From positions 3,580,501 to 3,644,500 of the forward strand of contig NZ_CP131914.1 of the NCBI RefSeq assembly GCF_040529045.1: DNA of 64,000 nt. The letters are read 5' to 3'. A program made the position numbers and the translations under genes. The notes beneath the pieces are model-generated. The model saw only the letters and a program-made list of their open reading frames with translations. It made no database searches and was not told the origin of the DNA. The DNA comes from Xanthomonas indica (GTDB lineage Bacteria > Pseudomonadota > Gammaproteobacteria > Xanthomonadales > Xanthomonadaceae). Positions 46,496 to 55,807 of the stretch are shown here, in pieces (position 1 is the stretch's first letter; each line of letters starts with the position of its first letter).

Positions 46496-48073
46496 TCAAT
46501 GCATCGCGAGCGGAGCGCCGCCCTTGGGCAGCGGCTTGAGCAGGAACGCCAGCGGGATCGTGCAGACCACGATCACCCCGAAGATCCAGAACAGGTCGTT
46601 GTAGGTCATCACCAGCGCCTGCTGCTGCACCAGCCGCGCCAGTTGCGCCAGCGACTGCATCGCCGCGCCGGCGCCGGAGGCCGACTGCAGCTGCGCGGCG
46701 ATGCCGTGCAGGTAGTCCTGCGCCATCGGCGAATTGGCGGTGGTGCCGCTGCCGAGCATCTGGGTGTGGAACACCATGCGCCGCTCCTGGAAGGTGGAGA
46801 TCAGCGCCAGCCCGATCGAGCCGCCCATGTTGCGCGCGGCGTTGAACAGGCCGGACGCATCGCCGGCCAGGTCCGCCGGCACCGAGGAGATCGCCGCCTG
46901 GTTGAGCGACATCATCGCCAGCGCCAGCCCGCAGCCCTGCAGCAGCTGCCCGGCGACGAAATGCATGCCGACCGATTCGGCGGTCAAATGCATGTTGACG
47001 AAGCAGGCCGCGGCGAAGCAGCTCAACCCGCCCAGCACCAGCACGCGCACGTCCACCGTGGTCAGCAGCTTGGGCATCATCGGCATCAGCAGCACCGTGG
47101 GAATGCCCGACAGCAGCACCACGTAGCCGGACTGTTCGGTGTTGTAGCCGGAGATCACCGCCAGGAACTGCGGGATCATGTACATGACCCCGAACAGGAT
47201 CATGCCCACCGCCATCACCATCACGAACACCGCGCCGAAACTGCGCTGCAGCAGGATCGACAGGCGGATCACCGGCTGCCGGCTGAGGAATTGCGAGGCC
47301 ACCAGGGCGATGAAGCCGACCAGCGAGACCACACTCAGCAGCACGATCTCGGTGGACTCGAACCAGCGCTCGCGCTGGCCCTCCTCCAGCACCACGGTCA
47401 AGGCGCCCAGCCCGGCGGTGAGGCCGAAGATGCCGAGCCAGTCGGCGTCGAGCAGGCCGCGCAGATACATGCGCTCGTGCGGCAGCCCGAGCAGCAGCAG
47501 CGCCACCAGGCCGGCGCAGACCGGCACGTTGAGGAAGAAGGCGTAATGCCAACTCACGTTCTCGGTGAGCCAGCCGCCCAGCAGCGGCCCGATCACCGGG
47601 CCCAGGATCACGGTCATGCCGAACAGCGCCGTGCCCAGGGTCTGCTGCGCCGGCGGCAGGCGCGTGGCGACGATGGTCAGCGCGGTGGGGATCAGCGCGC
47701 CGCCGGCAAAGCCCTGGCCGACGCGGCCCAGGATCATCATGGTCAGGCTGTTGGACAGCCCGCACACCACCGAGAAAAAGGTGAACAGCAGCGCGCAGAT
47801 CAGCAGGAAGTTGCGCAGCCCGAGGGTGCGCACGAACCAGCCGGTCAGCGGGATCATCACGATCTCGGCGACCAGGTAGGAGGTCGAGATCCAGGTGCCC
47901 TCGGTGCCGCTGGCGCCGACCTCGCCCTGGATGGTCGGCAGCGCGGCGTTGACGATGGAGATGTCCAGCGTCGCCATGAACGAGCCGATGGTGCCGGCGG
48001 CCACCGCCAGCCAGGCGCCGGTGTCGGCCTTTTGCGGCGCCTGCGCGCCGGCCGCCGCGGCCGCTTCGCTCAC
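46496..48073 (-). CDS. emrB: EmrB-type DHA2 multidrug efflux transporter
   Basis: A 525-residue MFS protein with 14 predicted helices. Motifs: LDISIVNAALPTIQGEVGAS (D1), motif A-like region, GFAGGALIPTALTI, motif C ILGPVIGPLLGGWLTENVSWHYAFF. The GTG start at 48073 overlaps the emrA stop (GTGA). DHA2/EmrB pumps expel drugs, fatty acids or phenolics with EmrA and a TolC-like channel. The substrate is unknown. Confidence 0.94.
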   Translation of the reverse strand: MSEAAAAAGAQAPQKADTGAWLAVAAGTIGSFMATLDISIVNAALPTIQGEVGASGTEGTWISTSYLVAEIVMIPLTGWFVRTLGLRNFLLICALLFTFFSVVCGLSNSLTMMILGRVGQGFAGGALIPTALTIVATRLPPAQQTLGTALFGMTVILGPVIGPLLGGWLTENVSWHYAFFLNVPVCAGLVALLLLGLPHERMYLRGLLDADWLGIFGLTAGLGALTVVLEEGQRERWFESTEIVLLSVVSLVGFIALVASQFLSRQPVIRLSILLQRSFGAVFVMVMAVGMILFGVMYMIPQFLAVISGYNTEQSGYVVLLSGIPTVLLMPMMPKLLTTVDVRVLVLGGLSCFAAACFVNMHLTAESVGMHFVAGQLLQGCGLALAMMSLNQAAISSVPADLAGDASGLFNAARNMGGSIGLALISTFQERRMVFHTQMLGSGTTANSPMAQDYLHGIAAQLQSASGAGAAMQSLAQLARLVQQQALVMTYNDLFWIFGVIVVCTIPLAFLLKPLPKGGAPLAMH

Positions 48074-49338
48074 GGGTTGCGCCCACGCGGGGCGACCGCA
48101 TCCTGGCCCTGCGCGTCCTCCTCCTCCACGCGCTCCTTGGCGTCCTTGGCACTGCGCGTATCCACCGTCACCGTGACCGACATGCCCGGCACCAGCACCT
48201 TGCGCGCCTCGGCGCCGGCCTTGAGGCGGATCCGCACCGGCACCCGCTGCACCACCTTGGTGAAGTTGCCGGTGGCATTCTCCGGCGGCAGCAGCGCGAA
48301 CTGCGACCCGGTGCCGGGCGCGATGCTCTCGACCACGCCGTCCAGTTCCACGCCGGACAGCGCATCGACCTCGATCCGCGCCGGCTGCCCCGGCCGCATC
48401 AGCCCGACCTGTGTTTCCTTGAAGTTGGCGCTCAGGTACAGCGCCTCCACCGGCACCACGCTCATCAGCCGGGTGCCGGCCGCGACGAACTGGCCGACCT
48501 GTACGGTCTTGTCGCCGATGCGGCCGGCGATGCGCGCGGTCAGGCGGGTGTCCTCCACCGCCACCTCCGCCTGCGCGGCATCGGCCTGCGCCTGCACCAG
48601 CGCGGCCCGCGCTTGGTCGAGCTGGGCGCTGGTGCCCTGCACCTGGCTCTCGGCGGCGACCACCTGGGCCTTGGCCACGTCGAACTGCGCCTGCGCGCGG
48701 TCGCGGTCGTGGAGGATGCTTTCGTAGTGTTCGTGGGTGTCGGCGCCGGACGCGGCCAGCGGCCCGAAGCGCTTGGCCTCGCCCTGGGCGAAGCGCAGGG
48801 TGGCGGCGGCCGCGGTCACCTGGGTGCGCGCCTGCAGCAGGCTGGCGCGCTGCGCCTGCAACCCGGCCTCGGCGGCGGCGATGTCGGCTTGGCGCACCGC
48901 GATGGCGGCCTGCGCCTGTTCCAGGGTGGCGCGGTAGGTGCGCGGGTCGATCTCCAGCAGCGGCTGCCCGGCGGCGACGGTCTGGTTGTCGCGCACGTAC
49001 ACCGCGGTCACGTAGCCGTTGACCCGCGGCGCCACCGCCACGGTGTCGGCCTGCAGATAGGCGTTGTTGGTCTCCTGCAGGTAGCGGCCGGTGGTGAGGT
49101 AGTAGATCAGCCACACCAGCAGGCCGATCACCACCAGCAGGCCGATCAGCAACAAGGTCCATTTGACCTTGGGGTTCTTCAGCGGCGATGGGGTATCGGA
49201 CTTGCCGGCGTCGTCGCTGCCCGCGCCGTCCCGGCGCGCGTCATCCCGGCGCTTGCCGGCCTGGCCCTGGTCGTCATGGGCGTCGTGCGCGGCGGCCTGC
49301 CGCGGCGCCTGCGAGGAGTCTGGGTCGTGGTTGCTCAA
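48070..49338 (-). CDS. emrA: EmrA-type periplasmic adaptor (membrane-fusion protein)
   Basis: A 422-residue adaptor. After a charged cytosolic tail, one helix (VKWTLLLIGLLVVIGLLVWLIYYL) is followed by the lipoyl/HlyD motif YLQADTVAVAPRVNGYVTAVYV, a coiled-coil hairpin, and SVVPVEALYLSANFKETQ. I chose the TTG at 49338 (AGGAAT upstream). An in-frame ATG at 49422 lies almost at the predicted promoter, next to the palindrome at 49427-49442, so it is less likely. First gene of the pump operon. Confidence 0.88.
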   Translation of the reverse strand: MSNHDPDSSQAPRQAAAHDAHDDQGQAGKRRDDARRDGAGSDDAGKSDTPSPLKNPKVKWTLLLIGLLVVIGLLVWLIYYLTTGRYLQETNNAYLQADTVAVAPRVNGYVTAVYVRDNQTVAAGQPLLEIDPRTYRATLEQAQAAIAVRQADIAAAEAGLQAQRASLLQARTQVTAAAATLRFAQGEAKRFGPLAASGADTHEHYESILHDRDRAQAQFDVAKAQVVAAESQVQGTSAQLDQARAALVQAQADAAQAEVAVEDTRLTARIAGRIGDKTVQVGQFVAAGTRLMSVVPVEALYLSANFKETQVGLMRPGQPARIEVDALSGVELDGVVESIAPGTGSQFALLPPENATGNFTKVVQRVPVRIRLKAGAEARKVLVPGMSVTVTVDTRSAKDAKERVEEEDAQGQDAVAPRGRNP

Positions 49339-49426
49339 GTCGCTGATTCCTGGGGAGAGGAAGAACGTCGCCGGGTCGGGACGGCGGGCCACCAGACGGT
49401 AGCGTACGCCGCATCGGCGCATTATT

Positions 49427-49442
49427 TGTACCGGTGGGTACA
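49427..49442. promoter_or_regulatory. Palindromic operator upstream of emrA
   Basis: TGTACC-GGTG-GGTACA, a perfect 6-bp dyad, followed on the minus strand by AAATAAT, a -10-like sequence. The position is about 90 bp before the chosen emrA start. TetR- or MarR-type repressors commonly bind such dyads before efflux operons. No such regulator is adjacent. Confidence 0.5.
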
Positions 49443-49575
49443 GGGTGTGTGAGCATCGGGTGGCAGGCCGGCTCTGGGCGTCTGCGCGATTGCGGACGGT
49501 GTGCAGGACGCCACCCGGCCGCTTGCTTCGAGCCAATGGTGTCCAGGCCTGTCATCCCGCTGGGACCCCATGTGC

Positions 49576-49642
49576 GGGGGGCCTTCAGCCGCGCGACGAG
49601 GCGCTATCGGGAAGGCCGGTCGCGGCTGAAGCCGCTCCTACG
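49576..49642. repeat. REP-type palindrome, copy with degenerate left arm
   Basis: Right arm GGTCGCGGCTGAAGCCGCTC followed by CTACG; left arm degenerate GGCCTTCAGCCGCGCGAC. Same family as 23309-23374. The 555-bp gap 49339-49893 contains this copy, another at 49718-49799 and the emrA operator, but no gene I can support. Confidence 0.7.
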
Positions 49643-49717
49643 AGAGCGGTCTTGCGCTGCCCGATACCAGTCGGGAGCGCTTGCCGGGGCGGCACCTGCG
49701 TCCACCAACAAAAGCTG

Positions 49718-49799
49718 TAGGAGCGGCTTCAGCCGCGACGAGAGACGACGCGATACGTCCTAGGCAGCATCGCGTCGGGACTGAAGTCCCTCCCACTAC
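49718..49799. repeat. REP-type palindrome between emrA and potF
   Basis: Left arm GTAGGAGCGGCTTCAGCCGC then GAC; right arm GTCGGGACTGAAGTCCCTCC then CACTAC, a diverged partner with a TCAG/CTGA centre. GTAG and CTAC mark the ends. It sits 95 bp past the potF stop codon on the emrA side. Confidence 0.75.
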
Positions 49800-49893
49800 G
49801 TGCTGGTGCTTGGCATGGCCGGTTTGGGCAAGCGCGACGCGCTGCCTGCCCACATCAACAACGCGACGTTACCGGCCCCCTGAGTCCAGCCGC

Positions 49894-51015
49894 TCAACGA
49901 CCGGTCTTGATCTCAGTCCACAGGCGGGTATACAGCTTGTCCACCTCGGGTGGGTTGATCGAATAGGTGAACATCTTCGCGGCCACTTCCGGCGGCGGAT
50001 AGATGGTCGGGTCGTTGCGGATGGCCGCGTCCACCAGCGGGGTCGCCTGCGGCACCGGGTTGGCGTAGTGGATGAAGTCGGTATTGGCCGCAGCCACCTT
50101 CGGCGTCAGCAGATAGTTGATGAACGCGTAGGCGTTTTCCGGATGCTTGGCGTCCTTGGGGATGGCCAGCATGTCGAACCACTGCGGCGCGCCTTCCTTG
50201 GGAATCGAATAGGCCACGTGCACGCCGTTCTTGGCTTCCTCGGCGCGGTCGCGCGCCTGGATGATGTCGCCGGACCAGCCCACCGCCAGGCAGGTGCTGC
50301 CGTTGGCCAGCGAGGTCACGTACTGCGAGGAGTGGAAGTTCTGCACGTACGGGCGGATGCGCTTGATCAGCGCTGCGGCCTGCTCGATCTTGGCCGGGTC
50401 GGTGCTGTGCGGATCCTCGCCCAGGTAGTGCAGCGCGATCGGGATCAGGTCCGAGGGCGTGTCCAGCAGGGTCACGCCGCAGTCCTTGAGCTTGGCCAGG
50501 TTCTCCGGCTTGAACACCAGGTCCCAGCTGTTGGCGATGTCGGTGCTGCCGAACGCGGCCTTGACCTTGTCCACGTTGTAGCCGATGCCGGTGGTGCCGA
50601 CCATGTACGGCACGCCGTACTTGTTGCCCGGATCCTGCTGCGCGATGCGCTGCATGATCTGCGGATCGAGATTGGCCAGGTTCGGAATCTTGCTCTTGTC
50701 CAGCGGCAGGAACACGCCCGCCTGGATCTGCCGGCCGAAGAAGTTCAGCGTCGGCACCACCACGTCGTAGCCGCTGCCGCCGGCCAGCAGCTTGGTCTCC
50801 ACCATCTCGTCGCTGTCGAAGACGTCATAGGTGACCTTGATGCCGGTCTGCTTCTCGAACTCGGGAATCGTGTTCTCGGCGATGTAGTCCGAGTAGTTGT
50901 AGACGTTGAGCACCTTCGCCTCGCCCTGCCCCGCCTTGTCCGCGTCGCTGCCGGAACCGCCGCAGCCGGCGAGCAGCGCCGTGGCCAGGGATAGAGTGAG
51001 CAGTCGCAAGGTCAT
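49894..51015 (-). CDS. potF: Putrescine/polyamine-binding lipoprotein (PotF/SpuD type)
   Basis: A 373-residue solute-binding protein, start MTLRLLTLSLATALLAGCGG at 51015 with GGAGA upstream. The lipobox LLAGC predicts a lipoprotein, whereas E. coli PotF is soluble in the periplasm. Family motifs: VLNVYNYSDYIAENTIPEFEKQTGIKV, YDVVVPTLNFFGRQI, VPYMVGTTGIGYN and GWSGDIIQARDRA (polyamine-site Trp/Asp). It follows spuC by 77 bp and should deliver substrate to PotGHI encoded 5 kb away. Confidence 0.94.
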   Translation of the reverse strand: MTLRLLTLSLATALLAGCGGSGSDADKAGQGEAKVLNVYNYSDYIAENTIPEFEKQTGIKVTYDVFDSDEMVETKLLAGGSGYDVVVPTLNFFGRQIQAGVFLPLDKSKIPNLANLDPQIMQRIAQQDPGNKYGVPYMVGTTGIGYNVDKVKAAFGSTDIANSWDLVFKPENLAKLKDCGVTLLDTPSDLIPIALHYLGEDPHSTDPAKIEQAAALIKRIRPYVQNFHSSQYVTSLANGSTCLAVGWSGDIIQARDRAEEAKNGVHVAYSIPKEGAPQWFDMLAIPKDAKHPENAYAFINYLLTPKVAAANTDFIHYANPVPQATPLVDAAIRNDPTIYPPPEVAAKMFTYSINPPEVDKLYTRLWTEIKTGR

Positions 51016-51092
51016 GGCAGGTCTCCGCAGGTCCATGGGCAAGAGGGGGAAGGATCCGCGCCGCGTGCCGGATCCGGGGTAGACGCTCCAGA

Positions 51093-52472
51093 CTACCCAG
51101 CGCCGGGCGATTTGCCCAGGGCCTGCGCGGTGTCCTCCAGCGCCCCCCAGGCCTTGTCGAACAATTCGTCGACCTGGGCGCGGCTGAGGATCAGCGGCGG
51201 CGACAGCAGCATCGCATCGTTGGTGGCGCGCAGGATCAGGCCACGGCGCAACGCGTTGTCGCGGCACAGCGCGCCGACCTTGCCGCGCTCAGGGAAGGAG
51301 TGCCGACGCGGCTTGTCCGGCACCAGTTCGAGCGCGCCGATCATGCCGACGATGCGTGCCTCGCCGACCAGCCGATGCTCGCCCAGCTCGGCCCAGCGCT
51401 GCGCCAGGTACGGCGCGATCTCGCTGCGCGCGCGTTCGACGATGCCCTCGTCCTGCAGCAAACGCAGATTCTCCAGCGCCACCGCCGCGCACACCGGGTG
51501 GCCGGAATAAGTGCAGCCGTGCGCCAGCTCGCCGCCCTGCTCCTTCAGCACCGTGGCCACGCGCGTGCCGAACATCGCCGCCCCGAGCGGGATGTAGCCG
51601 GAGGTGATGCCCTTGGCGATGGTCATCACGTCCGGCTGGACGCCGAAGTACTGCGACCCGAACCATTCGCCGGTGCGGCCGAAGCCGCAGATCACCTCGT
51701 CGGCGACCAGCAGCACGTCGTAGCGGCGACAGATGCGCTCGATCTCCGGCCAGTAGCTACGCGGCGGGATGTACACGCCGATCGCGCCCATGATCGGTTC
51801 GCCGATGAACGCGGCCACCCGCTCCGGCCCCAGTTCCAGGATCTTGTCCTCCAGCCTGCGCGCGGCCAGCAGGCCGTACTCCTCGGGGTCCAGGTCGCCG
51901 CCGTCGCCAAACCAGTAAGGCGGATCGATGTGGTGGATGTCGGGGATCGGCAATCCGCCCTGGCGGTGCATGCCCTTCATCCCGCCGAGGCTGGCACCGG
52001 CCATGGTGGTGCCGTGGTAGCCGTCGTGGCGGCCGATGAAGATGCTCTTCTGCGGCCGGTCCTGCACGGCCCAGAAGTGCCGCACCAGGCGCAGGATGGT
52101 GTCGTTGGCCTCGGAGCCGGAGTTGGTGAAGAAGGCATGGTCGAGGTCGCCCGGCGCCAGTTCGGCGAGCTTGGCGGCCAGGCGGATGGTGGGTTCGGTG
52201 GTGCACTGGAAGAAGCTGTTGTAGTACGCCAGTTGCTCCATCTGCCGCGCGGCGGCCTGGCCGAGTTCCTTGCGCCCGTAGCCGACGTTGACGCACCACA
52301 GGCCGGCGAAGGCATCGAGCAGTTGGTTGCCGTCGGCGTCCCAGACGTAGGCGCCGTCGCCGCGGGTGAGGATGCGGGTGCCTTTCTGCGCCAGGGCGCC
52401 GTTGTCGTTGAACGGGTGCAGGTGGTGCGCGGCATCCAGGTCCTGCAGGGCGCGCGTGTCGATCCGGTCCAT
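51093..52472 (-). CDS. spuC: Putrescine-pyruvate aminotransferase-like enzyme (SpuC)
   Basis: A 459-residue class-III PLP aminotransferase starting MDRIDTRALQDLD at 52472. Motifs: AFAGLWCVNVGYGRKELGQA, FFTNSGSEANDT, GRHDGYHGTTMAGASLGG, the PLP Asp in LLVADEVICGFGRTG, and the Schiff-base Lys in MTIAKGITSGYIPLGA. SpuC converts putrescine to 4-aminobutyraldehyde in Pseudomonas. An open frame continues upstream through a low-complexity repeat with no stop codon, but family similarity starts at this ATG. It is upstream of potF and downstream of puuA, all on one strand. Confidence 0.92.
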   Translation of the reverse strand: MDRIDTRALQDLDAAHHLHPFNDNGALAQKGTRILTRGDGAYVWDADGNQLLDAFAGLWCVNVGYGRKELGQAAARQMEQLAYYNSFFQCTTEPTIRLAAKLAELAPGDLDHAFFTNSGSEANDTILRLVRHFWAVQDRPQKSIFIGRHDGYHGTTMAGASLGGMKGMHRQGGLPIPDIHHIDPPYWFGDGGDLDPEEYGLLAARRLEDKILELGPERVAAFIGEPIMGAIGVYIPPRSYWPEIERICRRYDVLLVADEVICGFGRTGEWFGSQYFGVQPDVMTIAKGITSGYIPLGAAMFGTRVATVLKEQGGELAHGCTYSGHPVCAAVALENLRLLQDEGIVERARSEIAPYLAQRWAELGEHRLVGEARIVGMIGALELVPDKPRRHSFPERGKVGALCRDNALRRGLILRATNDAMLLSPPLILSRAQVDELFDKAWGALEDTAQALGKSPGAG

Positions 52473-52516
52473 GTCCACTCCAAAGTCGATACCAAGGCCG
52501 CCGCCGCGACCAAGCT

Positions 52517-52618
<102 letters not shown>

Positions 52619-52623
52619 TTGCC

Positions 52624-52866
52624 TTACCGGGTTCCCTTCCGAAGCGGCGGCCGTGCCGGGGAAAAACCCCGAAGGGGCGGCGCACATGGATGTGCGCCGT
52701 TCGCGGCAGGGGCAGGATGCCCCTTCCGCGAATCCCCGGCACGGACGCGGACCCGGAGCGCGTTAGCGCGGAGGGCGCGAGGCAGGGTGTACTTTCTTTT
52801 GGTTACTTTTCTTTGCACAAGCAAAGAAAAGTGACTCGCCGCCAGGCGAAAGCTTTGCTCTTGCTC
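52624..52866 (+). repeat. Composite intergenic element, left inverted copy
   Basis: Order of parts: TTACCGGGTTCCCTTCC, GGGGAAAAACCCCGAAGG, a GCGCAC/GTGCGC dyad, GGGCAGGATGCCCC, GGACGCGGACCCGGAGCGCG, then ACTTTCTTTTGGTTACTTTT with the hairpin CTTTTCTTTGC-ACAA-GCAAAGAAAAG, ending in a GACTCGCC...GGCGAAAG segment. The same series occurs inverted at 53005-53252. Small open frames within are repeat-derived. Confidence 0.8.
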
Positions 52867-52894
52867 TAGCTGATGCGGCGGCGACCGCTGCATC

Positions 52895-52960
52895 GTAGGA
52901 GCGGCTTTAGCCGCGACAGCGAGAATCTATTGTGCCTGTCGCGGCTGAAGCCGCTCCTAC
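52895..52960. repeat. REP pair at the centre of the inverted elements
   Basis: GTAGGAGCGGCTTTAGCCGC then GACAG; 16-bp spacer; CTGTCGCGGCTGAAGCCGCT then CCTAC. It is 66 bp long, like the copy at 23309-23374. It lies midway between the two composite element copies, completing a nearly symmetrical 0.63 kb palindromic region. Confidence 0.85.
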
Positions 52961-53004
52961 AGAGCTTCTCGTCCGACAGAAAAACTTGAATCAACAGCAG
53001 TAGC

Positions 53005-53252
53005 AACAGCAAAGGCTTTAAAGGCTTTCGCCCTTACGGGCGAGTTACTTTTCTTTGCTCGCGCAAAGAAAAGTAACCAAAAGAAAGCGCGCCCTGCCTT
53101 CGCGCCCTCCGCGCTGCGCGCTCCGGGTCCGCGTCCATCACGGGGATCCGCGGAAGGGGCATCCTGCCCCTGCCGCGGACGGCGTACATCCATGTACGCC
53201 GCCCTTCGGGTTTTTCCCCGCGATGGCCGCCGCTACGGAAGGGAACCCGGTA
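53005..53252 (-). repeat. Composite intergenic element, right inverted copy
   Basis: Reverse complement order matches the left copy: GTTACTTTTCTTTGC-GCGA-GCAAAGAAAAGTAAC hairpin, GGGTCCGCGTCC, GGGGCATCCTGCCCC, GTACATCCATGTAC dyad, GGGTTTTTCCCC, GGAAGGGAACCCGGTAA. The window 52473-53387 (915 bp, between spuC and puuA) contains only these elements, the REP pair and simple repeats. Confidence 0.8.
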
Positions 53253-53318
53253 AGTCAAAAGCCAAAACAACGGCAACAGCAGGAGCAAGAGCAGGAGCAA
53301 CAGAAGCGGCAACAGCAA

Positions 53319-53353
<35 letters not shown>

Positions 53354-53387
53354 CTACGACGATGTCCTGGCTGGCGCGAACCGCCGC

Positions 53388-54770
53388 CTACACGTTCAAC
53401 AACAAGAACTCCCGCTCCCACGAACTGATCACACGGAAGAACGTCTCGTACTCCTTGCGCTTGACCGAAATGTAAGCACGCACGAAGCGCGGCCCCAGCA
53501 ACTCCTGCAACGGCGCGCACCGCTCCAGTTCGTCCAGCGCCTCGCCCAGCGAACGCGGCAACTGATAGCCCATCTCCTTGCCGCTGCCCGTGGTCGGCTC
53601 GGTCGGCTCAAGCTTCTCGCGGATCCCGAGCAGGCCGCAGGCCAGCGTCGCCGCCATCGCCAGGTAGGGGTTGGCGTCGGAACCGGCGAAGCGACTCTCC
53701 ACGCGCATGTTCTCGATCGTGTCGATCGGCACCCGCAGGCCGCAGGTGCGGTTGTCGAAGCCCCACAGCACATTGCTCGGCGACACCTCGCCGAACATCA
53801 GCCGGCGATAGGAATTGACGTTGGGCGCGAAGAACGCCATCGCCATCGGCACGTACTTCTGCAGGCCCGCCAGGTAATGGGCGAAGGTGCGGCTGTACTC
53901 GCCGGCACGGCGGCCGCTGAAGACGTTCTTGCCGTGCTTGTCCACCAGGCTCTGGTGGATGTGCATCGCACTGCCCGGCTCGTTCTCCATCGGCTTGGCC
54001 AGGAACGTCGCATAGACGCCGTGGCGCAAGGCCGCCTCGCGCATGGTGCGCTTGAACAGGAACACCTGGTCGGCGCGCGACAGCGCATCGTCGTGGGTGA
54101 AGTTGACTTCCAGCTGCGCCGCGCCGGATTCGTGGATCAGCGTGTCCACGTCCAGTTCCATCGCGTCGCAGTAGTCGTACATCAGGTCCAGGATCGGGTC
54201 GAACTCGTTGACCGCGTCGATCGAGTACGACTGCCGTGCCGTCTCCGGGCGCCCGGAACGGCCGGCCGGCGGCAGCAGCGGGAAGTCCGGGTCGGTGTTC
54301 TTCTGCACCAGGAAGAACTCCAGCTCCGGCGCCACCACCGGCTTGCAGCCGATCGCCGCGTAGGCCGCGAGCACGCCGCGCAGCACGTTGCGCGGCGCCA
54401 GGTCGTGCGGCTGGCCTTCCTTGGTATAGCAATCGTGGATCACCTGCGCGGTAGGATCGGCGGCCCAGGGCACCATGCGCACCGTGTCCGGGTCCGGACG
54501 CAGTTGCATGTCCGAATCCGACGGCGAGGTCAGGTCGTAATAGTCGTCCGGGTAATCGCCGGTGACGGTGGTGGCGAAGATGCCCTCGGGCAGCCGCGTG
54601 CCGTAGTCGTGCGAGAACTTGGCGGCGGGAATGATCTTGCCGCGGGCGTTGCCGGTGATGTCCGGCACCAGGCATTCGACCTCGGTGATGTGGCGTTCCT
54701 TGAGCCAACGCCGCAGCGAACTTTCCTGCTGTTCCGGCGTGTGCTTGCGCGATCGGGGTCGACTGGCCAT
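53388..54770 (-). CDS. puuA: Glutamine-synthetase-family gamma-glutamylpolyamine synthetase
   Basis: A 460-residue GS-fold ligase starting MASRPRSRKHTPEQQ at 54770. Motifs: VECLVPDITGNARGKIIP, PELEFFLVQK, SGAAQLEVNFTHDD, GSAMHIHQSLVDK, FAPNVNSYRRLM and GFDNRTCGLRVP (ATP and Glu site). PuuA attaches glutamate to putrescine. It starts 5 nt after puuD ends, so the two are cotranscribed. A paralogue is encoded divergently at 55808-57178; which one uses putrescine and which uses spermidine or another amine cannot be read from sequence. Confidence 0.9.
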   Translation of the reverse strand: MASRPRSRKHTPEQQESSLRRWLKERHITEVECLVPDITGNARGKIIPAAKFSHDYGTRLPEGIFATTVTGDYPDDYYDLTSPSDSDMQLRPDPDTVRMVPWAADPTAQVIHDCYTKEGQPHDLAPRNVLRGVLAAYAAIGCKPVVAPELEFFLVQKNTDPDFPLLPPAGRSGRPETARQSYSIDAVNEFDPILDLMYDYCDAMELDVDTLIHESGAAQLEVNFTHDDALSRADQVFLFKRTMREAALRHGVYATFLAKPMENEPGSAMHIHQSLVDKHGKNVFSGRRAGEYSRTFAHYLAGLQKYVPMAMAFFAPNVNSYRRLMFGEVSPSNVLWGFDNRTCGLRVPIDTIENMRVESRFAGSDANPYLAMAATLACGLLGIREKLEPTEPTTGSGKEMGYQLPRSLGEALDELERCAPLQELLGPRFVRAYISVKRKEYETFFRVISSWEREFLLLNV

Positions 54771-54775
54771 GGGAC

Positions 54776-55531
54776 TCAGTGCCTGCGGGTGGCCGCATAG
54801 TGGCGACAGGCGTCGCCGAAGGATTGGAAGATGCCGAGATAGAACGGGTCGTCCAGCACCCGCCACTCCGGATGCCATTGCACGCCCAGCAGGAAACCGG
54901 GGCCGATGCCGCGGAAGGCCTCGATCAATCCATCCGGCGCCAGCGCCTCGACGATCAGGTCGCCGCCGAGCCGGGCCACGCCCTGGCCGTGCAGCGAGTT
55001 GACCCGCACCCGCCCGCGGCCGGCGATCTCCTCCAGCCAGCCGCCTTCACTCAGCGTCACTTCGTGCGCCGGCGCGTACTGCGCTTCCAGCGGCGCCTGC
55101 GGATCCTCGCGGTGATCGGACAGCCCCGGCTGCGCATGCACCTTCTGATGCAGGGTGCCGCCGAGGGCAACGTTGACTTCCTGGAAGCCGCGGCAGATCG
55201 CCAGGATCGGCAGGCCCAGCGAGATCGCCTGCGGAATCAGGTCCAGCGTGTTGGCGTCGCGCGCCGGGTCGTGCAGGTTGCCGAGCCAGCTCGGCTCGTC
55301 ACTGTAATGGTGCGGCTCGATGTTGCTGACCGCACCGGTCAACAGCAGGCCGTCGAGCCGCGTCAGCCAGGCGCGGGCATCGACCGGCGGCTGCAGCGAC
55401 GGCAGCAGCACCGGGGTCACCCCCGCACCATCGACAGCGGCGCGCAGATACTTTTCGCCCGCAGCCAGGAACGGATGATGGCCGATGAGCTTGCGGTCGG
55501 TCGGCACGCCGACCAGGGGCGATACGGCCAT
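54776..55531 (-). CDS. puuD: Gamma-glutamyl-gamma-aminobutyrate hydrolase
   Basis: A 251-residue class-I glutamine-amidotransferase-like hydrolase, start MAVSPLVGVPTDRKLIG at 55531. Nucleophile Cys in ILAICRGFQEVNVALGG, His/Glu in LLGVQWHPEW, family motif LTGAVSNIEPHHY. It releases GABA from gamma-Glu-GABA in the Puu route (SpuA in Pseudomonas). First gene of puuD-puuA; divergent from the second puuA paralogue across 276 bp that should hold both promoters. Confidence 0.93.
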   Translation of the reverse strand: MAVSPLVGVPTDRKLIGHHPFLAAGEKYLRAAVDGAGVTPVLLPSLQPPVDARAWLTRLDGLLLTGAVSNIEPHHYSDEPSWLGNLHDPARDANTLDLIPQAISLGLPILAICRGFQEVNVALGGTLHQKVHAQPGLSDHREDPQAPLEAQYAPAHEVTLSEGGWLEEIAGRGRVRVNSLHGQGVARLGGDLIVEALAPDGLIEAFRGIGPGFLLGVQWHPEWRVLDDPFYLGIFQSFGDACRHYAATRRH

Positions 55532-55807
55532 GCGAAGAACTCGTGTGGCGTCATCGCAAGTTACCGCGGGCGTTTTATTTTTACAACACGACACGCAGTG
55601 GGACACGGCGCACAACGTACCGACAGACGCGATGACGGACCTGCGCGACGCCGCAATGTCCTTGCAATGCCGCAAAAGCGCAACACGACCACGGTTCCGC
55701 GCGATGGAGCGCCAGCGCGTGGGGCCCCTGCCCCTGTTGAGTATTCTTGACGCCATTGGGCTCTGCTAAGCTCGAAACACTCCCGCCGTCCGCCGCGATG
55801 ATCCCGC

